A stretch of 64,000 nucleotides of DNA, taken from assembly GCF_027460265.1 (NCBI RefSeq), contig NZ_JAPZBC010000001.1:1240001-1304000 (forward strand), written 5' to 3'. The notes below the pieces were generated by a model. That model was not told where the DNA came from. It was given only the letters and a program-made list of their open reading frames with translations, and ran no database searches. Source of the stretch: Streptomyces sp. WMMC940 (GTDB lineage Bacteria; Actinomycetota; Actinomycetes; Streptomycetales; Streptomycetaceae). A program made the position numbers and the translations under genes. Shown here in pieces: positions 61,705 to 64,000 of this stretch (position 1 is its first letter; each line of letters starts with the position of its first letter).

Positions 61705-62837
61705 CACAGGACCTCCAGTCGGGTGACCCACTTCGTCTGCAGCACACCGGGACGGTTCGGGGCGATGATCCGTGCCGGGAAGCCGTGGTCGGCCGACAGC
61801 ACCTGTCCGTTGAGGGTCAGCGCCAGGAGGGTCAGCGGGTCGTGGGCGTACTCGCGGCCCATCTCCATCACGCGGTAGGCGCCCCGCACCTCCAGCGAGA
61901 CCACGCGCAGCCCCGCGTCCCCGTCGGCGCCCGCGCGCTCCAGGAGGTCCCGGACGCGTACGCCTCCCCAGTGCGCCGAGGCGCTCCATCCCTCGACGCA
62001 GGCGATCGGCAGTACGGCCTCGGCCTGTGGAAGTGCCCGCAGTTCGTCCAGGGTGAGCGTGTAGCGGCGCGGCCCCAGCACCTCCAGGCGCCAGTCCCGG
62101 ACCATCGCGGCGGTGACGCCCGCGGCGGCGGCCGTCCGGTTCACCGGCAGCCCCTGCGGACCGATCCCGGGATGTCTCGGTGCCAGCAGGTCGAGTCTCT
62201 TCAGCGGAGTGAGCGCCTGACCGACGGTGGTGAGGGTCACGGCGGTGACCGCCGCGCCGACGGCCACGAGCAGCGACCTGCGGTCCGGGGCGTCCTCCGG
62301 CGGCAGTGTGAGCGTGCCGGGCGACCTGCGGCTCCAGTGGTCCCTGATCTCTGGCGCCTTGACGGCCACGTGCAGCAGCACCGCACCGGCGACCAGCCAG
62401 GCGACGGCGAAGTGGACCGGTACGAACGAGAACGGCCACGGATACCACTCGACGATGTTCAGCAGCCCGGTGAACAGCTGGAACACGGCCGCGGCGACCA
62501 GGACCCCCACCGAGAGCCGTTCCAGGCCGTGCTTCACGGAACGCACCGGCGGCCACACCCACAGCCGCGGGTACACCGCCCAGAGCTTCGCCAGGAGCAG
62601 CGGGATGGCCGCCAGGCCGGAGGCGACATGGAGCCCCTGGGTCAGCCGGTAGCCCCACACCGGCCGCGACGGCAGCTCGTTCGCGAGCCATCCGGGCGGG
62701 TGCTGCAGGTAGTGGCTGATGAGGCCGGTGAGGAAACACACGGCGATCGCGGCGCCCAGCCAGCGGCCGATCGCCGTGGCCGTTCGGGCGTCGTGGAGTC
62801 TGCCGGAGAAGGACGGTGCCCGTAGTCGCGGTCTCAT
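61704..62837 (-). CDS. Membrane molybdopterin oxidoreductase with cytochrome b561-like N-terminus
   Basis: A 377-residue protein. The N-terminal half has four or five membrane helices with spaced histidines (LISHYLQHPPGWL, GLHVASG, FVPVHFAVAWLVAGAVLLHV), as in a b-type cytochrome domain. The C-terminal half is a sulfite oxidase-like Mo domain with IACVEGWSASAHWGGVRVRDLL, whose Cys binds Mo, and FPARIIAPNRPGVLQTKWVTRLEV. ATG 62837 is preferred because a shared promoter element at 62882-62898 lies upstream; an in-frame GTG at 62882 falls inside that element. The reaction is unknown. Confidence 0.85.
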   Translation of the reverse strand: MRPRLRAPSFSGRLHDARTATAIGRWLGAAIAVCFLTGLISHYLQHPPGWLANELPSRPVWGYRLTQGLHVASGLAAIPLLLAKLWAVYPRLWVWPPVRSVKHGLERLSVGVLVAAAVFQLFTGLLNIVEWYPWPFSFVPVHFAVAWLVAGAVLLHVAVKAPEIRDHWSRRSPGTLTLPPEDAPDRRSLLVAVGAAVTAVTLTTVGQALTPLKRLDLLAPRHPGIGPQGLPVNRTAAAAGVTAAMVRDWRLEVLGPRRYTLTLDELRALPQAEAVLPIACVEGWSASAHWGGVRVRDLLERAGADGDAGLRVVSLEVRGAYRVMEMGREYAHDPLTLLALTLNGQVLSADHGFPARIIAPNRPGVLQTKWVTRLEVL

Positions 62838-62852
62838 GTATCCATGAGACCG
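62829..62852. repeat. 10-bp perfect inverted repeat at the start codon of the molybdo-oxidoreductase gene
   Basis: CGGTCTCATG-TATC-CATGAGACCG contains ATG 62837 on the - strand in one arm. In mRNA it could fold over the start site, or it could be an operator in the divergent gap. The other arm starts a three-codon reading frame (ATG GAT ACA TGA) overlapping the real start. Confidence 0.7.
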
Positions 62853-62881
62853 CCGGGACGGCCCGGACGGCGGCTCGGACA

Positions 62882-62898
62882 CCTTACGAAACGCGGAC
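62882..62898 (-). promoter_or_regulatory. 17-bp shared element, copy 2 (molybdo-oxidoreductase gene)
   Basis: On the - strand GTCCGCGTTTCGTAAGG is identical to 59171-59187 and ends 44 bp before ATG 62837. It lies in the divergent gap also serving the GT87 gene at 62951. GGAAC followed after 16 bp by CGTC occurs just upstream on the - strand, a possible ECF-type promoter, though the first copy lacks the same -35. Confidence 0.65.
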
Positions 62899-62950
62899 GG
62901 CGCATCCCACGTGCCGTTCCCGCGTCCGCGGCGCTGCCAGGCTGGGCGCC

Positions 62951-64000
62951 ATGACCAGCCGCCGCACCGCCGCGACCGTCCTGCTCCTCGCCGGCCTCGT
63001 CGCCGTGCTCGTCGGCACCGTGCGCGCGGACGACTACCACTCCGCCCCCGGACGTCTGTCCCTGTGGTACGCGGCCGCCTGGCTGCTCTTCGCGGCGGTT
63101 CTGTGGGCGCTGCGGAAGGTCCCGGACCGGACCGCGGTGGTGCTCGTCATGGCCGGCGCGGTCGCCGTCGCCGCGACGGGTCTGGTCGCACCGCCGCGCA
63201 CCAGCACCGACTCCTACCGGTACGCCTGGGACGGCCGGGTGCAGGCGGCCGGCATCTCTCCGTACGACCACGTGCCCGCGGCCCCCGAACTGGTCCCGCT
63301 GCGCGACGCCTGGCTCTTCCCCGAGGGCCGTGCCGCCTGCGCCGGACCCGACCGGGCGGCCGTGGGCGACGGCGTGTGCACCCGGATCAACCGGCCCCGG
63401 GTGAACACCGTCTACCCACCCGTCGCGGAGGGCTACTTCCTCCTGGTGGAGACCCTGTCGCCCGAGGGCGCGCGGCACAAGCCGCTGCAGACCGGCGGGG
63501 CGTTGCTCTCGGTCGCCACCGCGGCCGCGCTGCTGCTGATGCTGCGTCGCCGCGGTGCGCCGTGGAGAGCGGCCTACTGGGCCTGGTGCCCGGCGGTGCC
63601 CGTCGAGGCGGTGAACAACGCCCACGTCGACGTGCTCGGCGTGCTGTTCTCCGTCGCCGCCCTGGCCGCCGTCGTCCGGCACAGGGCGGCGGGCGGGGCC
63701 CTGCTGGGCGTGGCCGTGGCGACGAAGCTGCTGCCCGCCGTGCTGATCCCGGGCGCGCTGTCCGGCGTGCGGCGCGCCCGGGACGCCCTGGCCGTGCTGC
63801 TGCCGGCGGCCGGCGTCGTCGTCGTGCTCTATCTGCCGTACGTGTTGGCGTCGCGGGGCTCGGTCCTCGGTTTCCTCGGCGGCTACGTCCGGGAGGAGGG
63901 TTACGACGACGCTTCCGCCAGGAACCGCTATGCGCTGCTGCGTCTGCTCCTGCCGGACGACTGGGCGCTGCCCGCCGTGGCCGCGGCGATTCCGGCCGTC
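62951..64000 (+). CDS. GT87-like membrane mannosyltransferase, 3' end outside window
   Basis: The frame is open for 350 codons to the window end. The protein is multi-spanning: an N-terminal signal-anchor (TVLLLAGLVAVLVGTV), then segments such as WYAAAWLLFAAVLWAL and VVLVMAGAVAVAATGLV. An outside loop carries STDSYRYAWDGRVQAAGISPY with an acidic residue after the first membrane helix, as in polyprenyl-phosphate-mannose dependent GT-C enzymes (GT87/DUF2029). VATKLLPAVLIPGAL is another conserved segment. It is divergent from the molybdo-oxidoreductase gene. Confidence 0.83.
   Translation, partial: MTSRRTAATVLLLAGLVAVLVGTVRADDYHSAPGRLSLWYAAAWLLFAAVLWALRKVPDRTAVVLVMAGAVAVAATGLVAPPRTSTDSYRYAWDGRVQAAGISPYDHVPAAPELVPLRDAWLFPEGRAACAGPDRAAVGDGVCTRINRPRVNTVYPPVAEGYFLLVETLSPEGARHKPLQTGGALLSVATAAALLLMLRRRGAPWRAAYWAWCPAVPVEAVNNAHVDVLGVLFSVAALAAVVRHRAAGGALLGVAVATKLLPAVLIPGALSGVRRARDALAVLLPAAGVVVVLYLPYVLASRGSVLGFLGGYVREEGYDDASARNRYALLRLLLPDDWALPAVAAAIPAV

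Overview
The window reads as chromosomal DNA of a high-G+C actinomycete, most likely Streptomyces or a close relative. G+C is very high, GTG starts are common, and genes are often joined by 4-bp ATGA or GTGA overlaps. The gene families also fit: a full mce lipid-uptake operon, an LAxTG sortase substrate, a mycothiol-type DinB protein, and DUF6153, DUF305 and DUF6510 proteins. I found no rRNA, tRNA, IS element, prophage or CRISPR. The genus is inferred from family content, not from a marker gene.

Layout. (1) 1-13.9 kb is an exopolysaccharide locus. It holds glycosyltransferases, a flippase, a Wzy-like polymerase, two intact FkbM methyltransferases and one broken one, GDP-mannose 4,6-dehydratase, GDP-L-fucose synthase, and a fused Wzz/BY-kinase. 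This implies a fucose-containing, O-methylated polymer; the locus continues off the left edge. (2) 14.6-21.3 kb carries surface and miscellaneous genes: an LAxTG-anchored Asp/His-rich protein, a glutaminyl cyclase, a fibronectin-III lipoprotein, a SelW-like redox protein, a 720-aa unknown and a DinB-like protein. (3) 21.8-26.1 kb is purine catabolism: 8-oxoguanine deaminase, urate oxidase, HIU hydrolase, OHCU decarboxylase and a small HTH regulator. (4) 26.3-40.2 kb holds a lytic transglycosylase, an unusual sigma factor with a C-terminal membrane segment, and an mce operon (ATPase, two YrbE permeases, MceA-F, two Mce-associated proteins). (5) 40.8-44.5 kb holds hydroxypyruvate isomerase, tartronate semialdehyde reductase and catalase, the glyoxylate end of purine catabolism. 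(6) 45.1-49.1 kb is a copper locus: DUF6153, DUF305 and a CopA-type ATPase with a CsoR-like operator. (7) 49.4-51.1 kb is a molybdenum/flavin redox module. (8) 51.2-57.6 kb holds an LCP ligase, an NfeD/flotillin pair and an RCK-type channel-like protein. (9) 57.8-64.0 kb is a compact locus of unknown product: an SDR with a built-in zinc-ribbon-like motif, a GT2, a DUF2064 protein, a methyltransferase, a membrane molybdo-oxidoreductase and a GT87 enzyme cut by the window end.

The most interesting non-coding signals are shared regulatory elements. A palindrome TCAACA-N3-TGTTGA lies in the same register over the -35 box of both the urate operon and the catalase gene 17 kb away, linking an H2O2 producer with its detoxifier. 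A 17-bp identical element precedes two divergently placed transcription units of the unknown locus at 58-64 kb. A second palindrome overlaps the ribosome-binding region of hydroxypyruvate isomerase, and a CsoR-like site precedes the copper ATPase. At protein level, the membrane-segment sigma factor and MceE share a VPDVPG-type tail, and MceD begins with ten pentapeptide repeats.
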